Assembly (NCBI RefSeq): GCF_000497045.1
Contig: NW_015961960.1
Span: forward strand, 188,853 to 252,852
Source: Kalmanozyma brasiliensis GHG001
Lineage: Eukaryota; Basidiomycota; Ustilaginomycetes; Ustilaginales
DNA: 64,000 bases
Direction: 5' to 3'
In this document: in pieces, positions 16,741 through 26,376 of the stretch
How the letters are laid out: each line of letters starts with the position of its first letter
How positions within the stretch are numbered: the first letter of the stretch is position 1
The notes under the pieces: generated by a model
Database searches by the model: none
What the model was told of the DNA's origin: nothing
Seen by the model: the letters and a program-made list of their open reading frames with translations, nothing else
Program-made: the position numbers and the translations under genes

Positions 16741-19485
16741 CTACACCTTGACTTTGAACGCCCCGCTCTCGCGATCGTAGCACTCCCGACACCTGACCTC
16801 ACCGTCACCATTGACCTTGGCCCCGCTATCCAACCGCTTCCCGCAGACCGTTGGCTTTGGCTTCCTCCACTCATACAGTCCTTCCTTCGCAGCCTTCTGT
16901 GGTGGGGCGCGACAGATCAGACAGCTCCTGTGCCACTGAGTACCTCGAGGGCCGAGGACGGCTTCGAGGGAGGAGACGGTGAGGCCGCAGAAGGCGCACG
17001 TGTGCATGCCGCCGAACTTCCCTCCCGAAACAGGGGCGAGGAGGGCCGGATTGGCAGAGGAGAGCGCCGAGATGCGGGAGAAGATGCCGGCTGCCGGGTT
17101 GGCCGGGCGGCCAGTCGAGGGGGTGAGGATGGTCGATTGGGTGGGTGGGGCGGCGCCTGCGGTGGGTTGGAAGCGTCGAGCTGTCGATGTTGTCGTGGGA
17201 GCGCTGGGCTTGGTGAGCGACGATGGCGCTGGACTCGCGCTGTCTTTGGATGATGTCTTGATCATGGCACTGGGCCGGGACAGAGTCGCGGAAGGCAAGA
17301 TTGACGGTCGATCAGCCTCATTTCGCTCCCGCATGGACGTTGCAGGCGACGGCGCCGGACTCGGCTTGAGCTCCCTCTGATGCGTCGCGTGGCTCCTCAA
17401 GCTGCCATCGCGACTCACAACAATTGCATTGGCAGGATCGAGACTCGTTCGGTAGCTCTTCTGCCCTCCGCTTGGCGTACCCTTGTTGTCAACCTGCGCG
17501 GGGACCGTCTTGAGCTGGATGGTCGGAGAGCAGCGCGGATGTGCGTAGGCAGGCAGCCCATCTGCCAGTGCCGGATGCGCAAGGTCGTCCTGAAGCCTGA
17601 CAAAGGTCTTGGTGCCATCGATGAGGTCGTGGCAGATCGAGCAGCGGAAGCAGTCGGCGTGGAGGTGGACCTGGTCCGCCAGCGTCACCATGACGACTTC
17701 CTGTGCTTCGATGGAACCAGGCTTCTCGAAGGGGAGAAGGTGGCAGGCGGCACATTGGACCGTCCCCTCAGCTGGCTCGAGGGGAGACGGAAGGCTGCCA
17801 TCTGACGGCTCTCTAGATTCGGCCAGACCAGCCTTCTCACCTTGAAGGATGTTTTGCCGCTCGACCTTCTTGCCGGAGAAGGGATCATTGTGGGGACGGA
17901 TGAAGCCGCCCGAAGTGCGAGGACGACCCGCATCTGTGGTCGCCACACGTAGCCGATTGCTTGAGGCGATGATGGGATGCAGTGACGGACTGCCCGGAAC
18001 CTTTGATCCAACTCGTGTGGTCGATGATCCGCTTTCGACGCTCGCGGTTCGATCCAATATGGATTGCTGCTTGAATGCAGCGGTGCTGGATCTCCATTCG
18101 GGCCTCTTGATCGGACTGACGCTGCGGCTGCGTGAGTCTCTGCGAGTGAGGCCAGTGCTCTCGGTATTTGAGGCGAAGGAGGGCTTGAACGCGGCCAGGT
18201 TCAGACCGTCCCTGAACTGCGCAGTAAGAGGACGTGGCTTCGGGGGGCTTCCGGTGAGACTTCCCGACCGGGTCATGCTTGGAGCCTTGCCCGGTGAAGC
18301 GGGCATGGGGGTCGGGACAATATACTGGCTCTTGACTGGCGACCGGCGCGGATCGGCTGCGCTAAGCGAGGATGTAGACTGAGGTAGGGATGTGTTGGAG
18401 TTCGATCGGCTAGAGAACGGAATGCGAGGAGCAGACGAGACCGACTGCTGGCCCAGCTTCTTGGTAAGCTCGGCGATGGTCGCGCCCATGGGTCCGTTGC
18501 GTGTAGCACCGATGCGCGTGACACGGCGCATGTCAGGGAGGCGGCTGTCGTCGGGATCGTTACGAGCGACAGGAGGCTCTGCAGAGGGAGCACGCCGAGG
18601 ACGGTCGAAGCAGCCCTCGCAGGTGGGATTGCCATCCATTCCAACCAAGATATCCACTCCGTCCGCGCCACCCTTAAAACAAGACGTGCACTTCCAGCAT
18701 TTGCCATGCCAGATGCCACTGGAAGCCTTGACGTATTTGCCGTATTCCTTTGTCGAGCCAAGCACGTCACGGCCGCATGCACGGCAGCCGCCAAGGCTGT
18801 ATCGTTTAGCATAGCAATCACGGCAGTAGTAGGATGAGTCCTGACTTTGATGGGAAGGAGGCGCTGCGTAGAGGGTGGAGTCACGTGCGAAGACGGCGGC
18901 GCAGTCGGCGCAGGCCCATCGATTGCGACTCTCGGAGGGCTCGACCAGCGAGCCACATACTTTCGAGAGGACGCCATCGGAGCCCTTGACGATGGGAGCC
19001 GAGTAGTCCTGACTGGGCCGTCGAGATAGAGGCTCTGTCAACGGAAGGTTTAGGTTCGACGAGCTGATGTCGACTGAGCTGACGGAAGCGTTTGGGTCTA
19101 GACCAAATCCAGATCTAGAGGATGTGCTGGTGCGAAGGTCGCGCGAGATGCAGGAGGGCATGCCGAAGCCGAGAGCAGGTCCGTAGCTGGACCGCTTTGG
19201 AGAGCGAGGAGGTGGCCGATCGTGGGTGTACTCGTCGTCCTCTTGATCGGCGCCAGAGGCAGATTGCAAGCTCGAGTCGCCGTGAACATAGCGATGGGCC
19301 CAGGGATCCGGCTTGTTAGCGGTTGGAAACGCTTTGGTAGAGCGTAGAGAGGCCTCCTTGCTGGTGCCGCTACACTTGCTGCAGCGGACTTTGCCAGAGA
19401 TGGGGTCTCCGCAGCGCTGACAGAAACCTAGACGGCTTGGAGAGGGGGCATTTACGGTTGGCGAGGCGAGGGCTGGGGTCGACAT
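16741..19485 (-). CDS. Multi-LIM-domain protein
   Basis: 914 residues, mostly disordered, with zinc modules at both ends. Cys22/25/35/38 form a small N-terminal CxxC...CxxC knuckle. A double LIM region spans roughly residues 175-305 (CADCAAVF, YYCRDCYAKR, CRACGRDVL, WHGKCWKCTSC, CEGCFDRP). A further LIM lies near 580-660 (CAACHLLPFE, HADCFRCSIC, HPRC). A last one fills the C-terminus (CAFCGLTVSS, WHRSCLIC, RCRECYDRE). The linkers are Ser/Pro/Arg-rich and probably phosphorylated. LIM proteins of this layout in fungi act as adaptors in cell polarity or Rho signalling, but the exact orthologue is not recognised. ATG 19485 opens the frame. The LIM call is secure. Confidence 0.88.
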   Translation of the reverse strand: MSTPALASPTVNAPSPSRLGFCQRCGDPISGKVRCSKCSGTSKEASLRSTKAFPTANKPDPWAHRYVHGDSSLQSASGADQEDDEYTHDRPPPRSPKRSSYGPALGFGMPSCISRDLRTSTSSRSGFGLDPNASVSSVDISSSNLNLPLTEPLSRRPSQDYSAPIVKGSDGVLSKVCGSLVEPSESRNRWACADCAAVFARDSTLYAAPPSHQSQDSSYYCRDCYAKRYSLGGCRACGRDVLGSTKEYGKYVKASSGIWHGKCWKCTSCFKGGADGVDILVGMDGNPTCEGCFDRPRRAPSAEPPVARNDPDDSRLPDMRRVTRIGATRNGPMGATIAELTKKLGQQSVSSAPRIPFSSRSNSNTSLPQSTSSLSAADPRRSPVKSQYIVPTPMPASPGKAPSMTRSGSLTGSPPKPRPLTAQFRDGLNLAAFKPSFASNTESTGLTRRDSRSRSVSPIKRPEWRSSTAAFKQQSILDRTASVESGSSTTRVGSKVPGSPSLHPIIASSNRLRVATTDAGRPRTSGGFIRPHNDPFSGKKVERQNILQGEKAGLAESREPSDGSLPSPLEPAEGTVQCAACHLLPFEKPGSIEAQEVVMVTLADQVHLHADCFRCSICHDLIDGTKTFVRLQDDLAHPALADGLPAYAHPRCSPTIQLKTVPAQVDNKGTPSGGQKSYRTSLDPANAIVVSRDGSLRSHATHQRELKPSPAPSPATSMRERNEADRPSILPSATLSRPSAMIKTSSKDSASPAPSSLTKPSAPTTTSTARRFQPTAGAAPPTQSTILTPSTGRPANPAAGIFSRISALSSANPALLAPVSGGKFGGMHTCAFCGLTVSSLEAVLGPRGTQWHRSCLICRAPPQKAAKEGLYEWRKPKPTVCGKRLDSGAKVNGDGEVRCRECYDRESGAFKVKV

Positions 19486-20270
19486 TGGATCACCTGGTCA
19501 ATGCGATTCGGCGAGTGGTCGTGTGGGACTCGAGTTTCTGTGCAAGATTGTATGAGAGCCCTATATGTACCCTCTGAGGAGGCAGATGCGGGTGGACAGC
19601 AGAGACGGAGGAAGGAACAGCTAGATGATGGCTCAACAGAGTGGGGCTGTCAACCTTGATGAAACAAGGACAAGCTCGACCTCGAAACTCCCACCTTTGA
19701 CACAAAGCGGTGGGAGAGTGCTTCACGGATCGGGATGGTGGGGGAACGCAAGGAAGGGAGAAGAGGCAAAGCGCATTCATAGCCAGGCATGGAGCGAGGA
19801 GGAGGCGCTTGACAAAGTGACACTTTTCATTGAGCCCCTTTTCTCCTTAGTCGAGACCAACACTTTTTTAGCGGCCTTGCGGTGAAATGCAGACTGCGCC
19901 CTGCTGAGCCCCTTTTTTGAGGCTCAGCCTCCACAACAAGAAATTCTCAAGGCTGCCGGCACACGCTGGATGACCAAACGCGTCACAAAGCCACGTGCTG
20001 CCCAATCGGTGCCAAATCGTCTTGAGACGTACGGCTTTGATCTCGACAGCTTCTCTCTCACAGGAGTGTGCAGCGGGCTGTTTCCTCGCCTCATTGTATG
20101 GCAGCCAGTATGCAAGCCATTGAGCCGACAACATGAGTGTGCTGCTTTTGGTCTCTATGCGCTTCTTGTTTCTGTTTGCGATCATACAAGCTTATGTACA
20201 CTTGGGCATGCTTTTGAGCACTGCCATCCCTGCGAGCGTCTGTCCGCATTACAGCCAGTCTAGGCCGATC
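19486..20270. other. Intergenic, upstream of LIM gene and downstream of UDP-glucose 4-epimerase
   Basis: 785 bp. Both flanking genes are on the minus strand, so this holds the LIM promoter and the epimerase 3' region. It contains an inverted repeat GAGGCTCAGCCTC (19919-19931). Short frames here look like chance. Confidence 0.45.
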
Positions 20271-21476
20271 CTACTGCTCGCCGTAGCCCTTGGGGTTGTT
20301 GCTCTGCCATCGCCACAAGTCATCGGCCATAGCATCCAGGTCGCGGGTGGCCTTGAAGCCGAGCTCCTTCTCTGCCAGCGTGGGGTCGGCGGTAAGATCC
20401 GGCACGTCGCCCGTTCGTCGACCCTCGATGGTGTAAGGAAACTCGTAGCCCGACACCTTCTTCATCGCCTCGACCATGTTGAGCACCGACATGCCGACGC
20501 CCTTGCCTAGGTTGAACGCGCGGTACTTGCCCTTGGTCTCGGTCTTGCCCTCGGCAAAGATCTCGTCGCGGTCGAGCGCATCCACAGCGTTGACGTGGCC
20601 ACCGGCGAGATCCTCAATGTGGATGTAGTCGCGAACGCACGTTCCGTCCGGCGTGGGGTAGTCGTTGCCAAACACCTTGAGGCCCCCCTCGCGGTACTTG
20701 CCGACGGCCATCTGGGCGAGCAAGGGCAAAAGGTTGCCGGGCTTGCCGCGAGGGTCCTCGCCGATCTTGCCCGACTTGTGCGCACCAGCAGGGTTGAAGT
20801 ATCGCAGACCGATGGCGCGGAACTCGGGGTAGGCATCGCAGACATCGCGGATGATGATCTCGCTCATCCACTTGGTTCGGCCGTAGACCGACTCGGGCGC
20901 AAGGCGCGTCGACTCGGGGATGGGCACCTTGGGAGGCGTGCCGTAGACGGTAGCAGACGAAGAGTAGACCAGACGGTTGCAGCCGTTGTCCTGCATGGCC
21001 TTGAGCAGGTTGACCAGGCCGCCGACGTTGACATCGTAGTAGTCGATGGGGATCTCGGAGGACTCGCCCACCGCCTTGAGAGCGGCACAGAGGATGACAC
21101 CCCAGATCTTGTCTTCGCCCTTGTAGCTCTCAAAGACCTTGTTGACGTCGTCCTTGATGCGCAGGTCCCCCTTGAAGACGTCGACCTTGCAGTCGTCCTT
21201 GTCCTGCTGCGAGGCACCCTCGGGGAGCTCGTCAATGGCAATCTGCTCGAGACGCTTCACAGCAGTGGGGAAGGCATTGTGGTAGTTGTCGAGGACTGAA
21301 GGGTAGCATTGCAAAAGCAAACAGTGTCAGCTGCTGTCGTGTACCTGCGTCGTCGCAATCAGAAGCTACTTACCCGTGACACGGTATTTGCGGGTGAGGA
21401 GGGTGACGAGGGCGACGTGCGAGCCAATGTAGCCGGCACCACCGGGGATGAGGATCCTAGGCTTCTGAGAAGGCAT
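20271..21476 (-). CDS. GAL10: UDP-glucose 4-epimerase; two exons
   Basis: 375 residues after splicing exon 1 (21374-21476) to exon 2 (20271-21295). It interconverts UDP-galactose and UDP-glucose in the Leloir pathway. Exon 1 encodes [20 protein letters not shown], the Rossmann NAD-binding glycine motif; without it the long downstream frame lacks the cofactor site. The junction restores [11 protein letters not shown]. Exon 2 has the short-chain dehydrogenase Ser (YSSSATVYG) and the Tyr-x3-Lys pair (VYGRTKW), followed by the UDP-sugar-binding region [18 protein letters not shown] and [11 protein letters not shown]. There is no C-terminal mutarotase domain, unlike budding yeast Gal10. It is divergent from the PrpF-family gene. 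Identity is very secure. Confidence 0.95.
21296..21373 (-). other. Intron of the UDP-glucose 4-epimerase gene
   Basis: 78 nt, donor GTAAGT at 21373-21368, acceptor CTTCAG ending at 21296, CTGAC branch-point candidate about 30 nt upstream of the acceptor. Phase 1; total coding length is divisible by three. Confidence 0.9.
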
Positions 21477-22134
21477 GTTGTCGAGTTAAGCAATGCGGGT
21501 GATGGTTGGGAAGCAAGAAAGAAGATCGATGTCGACACGGATGGACAATGCAGACCGACACTCGGGAGCAGTCGATGCAAGAAGAACTCGGGACGTGGAT
21601 TTCCGTCGACTTGGATGTGCATGACGGGCGGCTGACTGACTGGCTGACTGGCTGACTGGCTGCTGCCTCGCCGTGGGGAACTGATTCTTCCTGTCGAGGC
21701 GCACTGCCACGAGACAGAGAAAAACTCGACGCGTTTCGACGATCATCGGATCTCCAAATTCAAGAAACCAACAGGGCCCACCGGCGTTCCTCGTGCTCAA
21801 GATACGGCGATCAGCGCTTCTGGATGGGGCCAACAACACGTTGCCGAGCTGGATGGGACCCTGAAGGCATCCATTGATCAGGTGCAATCGGCGTGACTTG
21901 ACAGGTGATTCAGTCTCAAGTCTGTGTTACACTCGCACGGGCGGGAGCACAAGACCGAAGTCCGAGAAATCCTCCATTCAGGGTTCACGGCAATCTTCTG
22001 TGACAGCCTTGCCGGGCTTCTCCGCTCATCCTCCTCCTCGACTCGTCGGCACCACCGACGCAGGCCATCCGACAAGAGTCATCCATCTCGACTGCCTATC
22101 TCTTCCCGAACAGCCTCTCCAAGATAGGACGACG
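21477..22134. promoter_or_regulatory. Divergent epimerase / PrpF-family promoter
   Basis: 658 bp between divergent starts. It contains a tandem GGCTGACT repeat (21630-21664), listed separately. No gene supported. Confidence 0.45.
21630..21664. repeat. Short tandem repeat, unit GGCTGACT
   Basis: Three to four near-perfect octamer copies (GGCTGACT, one shortened to GACT) about 155-190 bp upstream of the epimerase start. Confidence 0.85.
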
Positions 22135-23520
22135 ATGCGACCCTCCGCGATCCTCCGAACGACATTACCCGGCGGCCTCCGCCTCCCCTGCTCCTTCTAC
22201 CGCGGCGGCACATCCAAAGGACTTCTATGGTCCACCTCCACCCTCGCTTCGTTCAACCATGCCACGCGGGACCGCATCATCTGTCGTGGCATGGGCTCAC
22301 CCGACCCTGACAAACGGCAAATCGACGGTCTCGGAGGAGGCATCAGCTCTCTATCCAAAACAGCCATTGTCGGCCCTCCAGACGCCCAACTCGCTGCTCG
22401 ACTGCGCGACGCCAAGATCGGTTTTGCAGACGGCGTAGATTTCGCCGACGACGAAGCGTTGGCAGCGGACAAGGAGAAGGGATGGGATCTGGTCTATCGC
22501 TTCGGCCAGGTGCCTGTGGAGAAGGGAACCGAGATTGACTGGACGAGTACGTGTGGCAACCTCGTTTCTGCCGTAGCGCTGTTTGGGCTGCACCAGCCGC
22601 ATGTGAGGCAGGAGAGGATAGCGGATGTTTTCGAGCAGGCTAAAGGGCGACCAGCACACGTTGGGGACAGCTTTGCCTTCCCAGCGCGACTGCTCGTGAC
22701 ATGCTCGGGTCAGATCGTGAGGGCTAACGTGCCCGTCACTCTCCACGAAATGGGGTGGTATCCGGACCTCGAAGGCGATGTGTCAATCTCAGGTGTGCCG
22801 GGCACAGCACCTGGAATCCTCATCGAGACGCCCCTCGACACTTCTTCCCTTCTTCCGACGGGCAACCAGCTCGACACCGTCTCCGTCAACAACACCCCCT
22901 ACCCGGTCACGATCATCAACGCTGGTCTCCCAACGATCTTTATCTCCTCTTCCTCCCTCTCCGCCGTCCTAGATCCGTCGCAGCTTGCATCACTCTCACC
23001 ATCCGACCTCGATGCAGACATCCCACTCATGACGCTGCTCGATCAACTTCGTACCGCGTCTGCAGCGCTGACGCCGTTTCTCCAGAAAACGCTCAGTCCG
23101 TCAGCGCCCAAGATCTGCATTGTCCACCCGACGCCCGTTTCGGGCTACACGACCACGGGCGGATCTAGCGTTTCAGCGCAAGAGATGGATGTGTTAATAC
23201 GCGCGGTGAGCGTGGGCAACCTGCATCGGACGGTTCCCGCCACGTGTCTGTCCGCGCTCGCTGCCGGTCGGGCATTCCCACAATCGACCATCGAACAGAC
23301 CGTCCAGGCTGGAAACCGCGCGAAAGGTGAGCAAGACGGCATCGTGTCCATCCGCGTAGGTCAACCAGCCGGTGTCTCGGAAGCAAGCGTCAAAGTCCGC
23401 CCCGCCACCCAGACCGAGCTGTCTCAAGGATTCATAAGCATCCCCGAATCAATCGTCTACTTTCGCACTGCCCGACGCATCATTGAGGGCTTTGTCGATG
23501 TTCCACACTCTCTCCTCTAG
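22135..23520 (+). CDS. PrpF-family isomerase (aconitate/methylaconitate isomerase-like)
   Basis: 461 residues. PrpF proteins have a diaminopimelate-epimerase-like two-domain fold and move double bonds in tricarboxylates such as aconitate or methylaconitate. ATG 22135 was chosen because residues upstream are not conserved and the family motif begins soon after. Signatures: LPCSFYRGGTSKGL (about 18-31, with the conserved Lys), RIICRGMGSPD, QIDGLGGGISSLSKTAI, and the second-domain segments STCGNLVSAVALFGL and GNLHRTVPATCLSALAAGR. Smut fungi use a PrpF-type enzyme (Adi1) for aconitate isomerisation in itaconate synthesis, but none of the other itaconate-cluster genes is nearby, so this may be a paralogue with another substrate. 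The family is secure; the substrate is unknown. Confidence 0.85.
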   Translation: MRPSAILRTTLPGGLRLPCSFYRGGTSKGLLWSTSTLASFNHATRDRIICRGMGSPDPDKRQIDGLGGGISSLSKTAIVGPPDAQLAARLRDAKIGFADGVDFADDEALAADKEKGWDLVYRFGQVPVEKGTEIDWTSTCGNLVSAVALFGLHQPHVRQERIADVFEQAKGRPAHVGDSFAFPARLLVTCSGQIVRANVPVTLHEMGWYPDLEGDVSISGVPGTAPGILIETPLDTSSLLPTGNQLDTVSVNNTPYPVTIINAGLPTIFISSSSLSAVLDPSQLASLSPSDLDADIPLMTLLDQLRTASAALTPFLQKTLSPSAPKICIVHPTPVSGYTTTGGSSVSAQEMDVLIRAVSVGNLHRTVPATCLSALAAGRAFPQSTIEQTVQAGNRAKGEQDGIVSIRVGQPAGVSEASVKVRPATQTELSQGFISIPESIVYFRTARRIIEGFVDVPHSLL

Positions 23521-23569
23521 TCTCTCTCTCGCAATATACCCTTTCTCTAGCAATGTATTATCTGTGTGT

Positions 23570-24961
23570 CTAGAAGAAAGCGCGGTAGGTCTTCCAAGCG
23601 TACCACAGCGCGACGGGTGCCACACCCCAAGCGAATGCATCGCCGATCTCGCGCAGATTCCGCAACTCCGCCTTGAGCACGGCGAACTTGCCATACGACT
23701 CTTTGGCATCCACCGCCTTGCCCGATTGGACCAACTTGGCAAATTCGCCACCGACAAAGTCGCCCTGCTGGTAAAACCTGTCCATGAGGCCATCCTTCTC
23801 CGTCCATCGATTGCGAAGCCATGCCTCAAAAGCGTTTCTCTCGTCTTCGGTGCTTTCGCCCGCCTTCTCGTTGACCCCGAGAGGCGGGGTGTCGACTGTT
23901 GCCGAGGAGACGGCGGCGACGCTGGGTGCATTGGAGCTGGTATCTCCCTGAACAGCCTCCGTGATGCGCGTCATGGTGAAATGCAGATGGATCGCCGGCG
24001 GTGGGATGCCTTGCATGAAGATCGAGCGCAACGTGTAAAAGTCCTGTCCGTAGCCGGATTGGGGTACGCCAGGATAGCCAATGGTGAAATCCAGCAGCCA
24101 CAGATCGTCCATCTCCTTGGCCAGCGTTCTCAGGCAGAAGAAGAGACCGGTGGATCTGGGCAGGAGGCAGTTTTTGAGATCCGGAATGCCCATCTTGTCG
24201 GCAAACTTGGCTGAGACCGGTCGTGTCAGGGCCGACACCAGAGTGCCTTCGGGGAAAATGAGCAGGAGGAGCTTCTTGGCCGTCCCCGTCTTGCCCTTGT
24301 CGCCATCCGCGGGATGCGAAGAGACGTCGCCGAGCTGCTTCGCCAACTGCCGTTGATCACTCGCCCAGTTCCTCGCCAGGAAAATGAAGCGGTAGAATTG
24401 CATCCCCCATCCGATGAACGGGATCCATTTGAGACTTTTCTTGAGAATGATCAGGATCGAGTCGGCCAGATCGGCGTAGTAGGCGAGACACCAGAGATAG
24501 AGCCAGTCGGTGTACACCTGGTGGTTGGACATCCACACTGCTCTTCGGGGCAGATCTACCCCTTCGATTCGACCCGTCTGCTTGTTGCGCCGAACAAACT
24601 GTTCTGCATCGAGCAGGCCACCGCGGCCGTCGCCGACAGAGATGACGAGCTGCGTAGGGCCGAAGAACTGGGAGACGATGAGGAGGATGCGGGCAAAGGC
24701 GAGCTTGGTGTACGCGATGTTGGAACGGTACAGCGGTCGAGTGGCGGGAATCAAGGATAGAGGCCAGGATAGAAGTTGGAAGAGGTGCGCGCTGATGATG
24801 CAACCGTTGAAGACGAGCGCAAAGAGGAGCGTTTGCAGGTAGGTCTGTTTAGGCGGACGAGATTCGATGGGGATCGAGTAGGGTGGTGCGACCGTGTGCG
24901 AGCCGAGTCCCGTCTTGGCAGAGACCTCGTCTTTGATGTTGCCGTTGCTTTTGGACGACAT
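23570..24961 (-). CDS. Lysophospholipid acyltransferase (1-acyl-glycerol-3-phosphate / lyso-PI acyltransferase type)
   Basis: 463 residues. An integral membrane acyltransferase of the PlsC superfamily, which attaches fatty acyl groups to lysophospholipids. Motif I is NHQVYTD (146-152), giving the catalytic His and Asp of NHx4D. Motif II lies near FIFLARNW (192-199), and motif III is FPEGT (236-240). LKKSLKWIPFIGWGMQFY (173-190) is typical of the LCLAT1/Cst26-like branch. Hydrophobic segments at about 43-70 and 86-108 and near the C-terminus anchor it, probably in the ER. The region 211-230 is a charged insertion and 345-375 is low complexity. ATG 24961 opens the frame. It is convergent with the PrpF gene (49 bp between stops). 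The family is secure; the acceptor lipid is not. Confidence 0.88.
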   Translation of the reverse strand: MSSKSNGNIKDEVSAKTGLGSHTVAPPYSIPIESRPPKQTYLQTLLFALVFNGCIISAHLFQLLSWPLSLIPATRPLYRSNIAYTKLAFARILLIVSQFFGPTQLVISVGDGRGGLLDAEQFVRRNKQTGRIEGVDLPRRAVWMSNHQVYTDWLYLWCLAYYADLADSILIILKKSLKWIPFIGWGMQFYRFIFLARNWASDQRQLAKQLGDVSSHPADGDKGKTGTAKKLLLLIFPEGTLVSALTRPVSAKFADKMGIPDLKNCLLPRSTGLFFCLRTLAKEMDDLWLLDFTIGYPGVPQSGYGQDFYTLRSIFMQGIPPPAIHLHFTMTRITEAVQGDTSSNAPSVAAVSSATVDTPPLGVNEKAGESTEDERNAFEAWLRNRWTEKDGLMDRFYQQGDFVGGEFAKLVQSGKAVDAKESYGKFAVLKAELRNLREIGDAFAWGVAPVALWYAWKTYRAFF

Positions 24962-25616
24962 AATGGCTTGAGGGAGGTAGGATGTATGCCTGATGTATGT
25001 GGTGCTCAGCTGTCAGGGGGAGGAACGGCTTGCTGTTTGAGGATCCTCGTGTCCTATCCGGGAGGAGGCAGACGCGGAGGGTGGTGAGAGAAGACGTCAA
25101 GGGCGACGACGTAGCTTCATCCAGATGGTGCCGGGCCGAGTTCCATGGAGGACGCAAGATGGATGGCAAGATGCAATGACGGTGGGACTTGGTGTCATGA
25201 CGCACAGAAATTGAGTTTGTCCAGTCCACGAGACCCTGTTCCTGGCTCGCACAGACGCTCGGCTGTGCTTTCCGAAGCCTCAATTTTGAGGCTCTTTTCC
25301 TCTACCTCTTGCGGTGCTCGAGCCAAGCTGGAATCTGTGTAGATGATGGTGCTCGCATCGAATCATGTCGAGCAAGTTGACATCTTCGCCATCACATCCG
25401 GATCATGATTGCTACCAGACGGAGAAATCTTTCTACGATGTATGCTGACAACTCTGCACAAAGATCTATCTGAGCAGCACGTGCTTAACCTTGGGATTAT
25501 CCTCGTAGCACTGGAGGGAGGCGATGCGTCAAGGTACCGTGTACAATGACATTGTCGATTGCTCTAAAGATTGTCAAAGGATCCAGCACTGTGTAGCTAC
25601 GCCTGTTTGTAGTCCT
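24962..25616. other. Intergenic, upstream of the acyltransferase and downstream of MIC12-like
   Basis: 655 bp between two minus-strand genes, so mainly the acyltransferase promoter. It contains a 16-bp inverted repeat at 25277-25292. No gene supported. Confidence 0.45.
25277..25292. repeat. Inverted repeat GCCTCAA-TT-TTGAGGC
   Basis: Two perfect 7-bp arms separated by TT, about 316 bp upstream of the acyltransferase start. The TTTTGAGGCTC half also occurs at 19915-19925. Confidence 0.6.
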
Positions 25617-26376
25617 TCAACGAAGACTTGTCCCTTCTCCGAGGTAGAAAGTGCGTCCGACCGATCCTTCCCCGACCTTTCCGAGCCCCGGTCCGGTCTT
25701 TGCCTCCACGACCTTTTCGACCTTCTCGGCATCCAAGCCGACTGCCCTGGCGATACGAGAGCCGATGCTGCTCCCTGGACCACGAACAGCGTCCCTTGTT
25801 GCTGCCTTTGCGTTGCTCTCCGCCCGCAGCGAGACGCCTTGCGTGTTGATGACGCCGCTCTTGATGCCGCCCGTCGCAGCTGTTTGCACAGCAAGTGGTG
25901 TGCCTACCGCAGACGAAGACTCGCCAGATGTGACCTGAGAAAAGACGCTCTTTGCCTTGACAATGCCGTTGGCGAAGAGGTCGTAGTAGTTGGCGTTGGC
26001 CACTGTGTCTACTGCACCGATGAGGTGCTCCTGTACAATTGCACAAAAGTCGATGATGATGTCAGTAGGTCATTCCTTCCGCAACACCTCGCTGCTGGCT
26101 CATGACACTTACGTTCCAGCGAGACTTGATCTCTTCCGTCACCGAGGGTCGCACAGGGGCAACATAGGCCGGCCTCAACTGCTCGCGCGTCACGCGCTCC
26201 TTGCCCTCCTTATCCCAGTTGTCCGGGTCAATGTCGTTGAGCTGCAGCTTGATTCGGTTGAGTGTCACCGCCGTGTCGTGCGTTCGAACTGCAATGGTAT
26301 GGCGAAAGGTGTAGAGCAAGGATGTTGCTACAAAGACACCACCCAGTGGTGCGAGGATGAACCGTGAGACTGCCAT
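25617..26376 (-). CDS. MIC12: MICOS complex subunit MIC12-like; two exons
   Basis: 225 residues after joining exon 1 (26113-26376) to exon 2 (25617-26030). MIC12 (yeast Aim5) belongs to the MICOS complex at inner-membrane cristae junctions. A short hydrophobic segment (about 7-24, LAPLGGVFVATSLLYTF) follows a minimal N-terminus. RTHDTAVTLNRIKLQLNDI and RPSVTEEIKSRWN match the conserved soluble part. Exon 2 continues directly as EHLIGAVDTVANANYYDL. The yeast protein is about 106 residues, so the Ala/Ser/Val-rich C-terminal half is an extension. The exon 2 frame has no ATG of its own at its 5' end, which supports splicing. It is divergent from NAA25. The family call is good but rests on a short conserved region. 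Confidence 0.75.
26031..26112 (-). other. Intron of the MIC12-like gene
   Basis: 82 nt, donor GTAAGT at 26112-26107, acceptor GTACAG ending at 26031, TACTGAC branch-point candidate about 35 nt upstream. Phase 0. Confidence 0.85.

Noticed and set aside
19868..20263. Overlapping ~100-codon frames upstream of the LIM gene
   Set aside because: No conservation signal or sensible start, and two strands are open at once.
22135..24961. Itaconate biosynthesis cluster
   Set aside because: Only the PrpF-family gene fits. No decarboxylase-like Tad1, transporters or regulator of the known cluster are adjacent.
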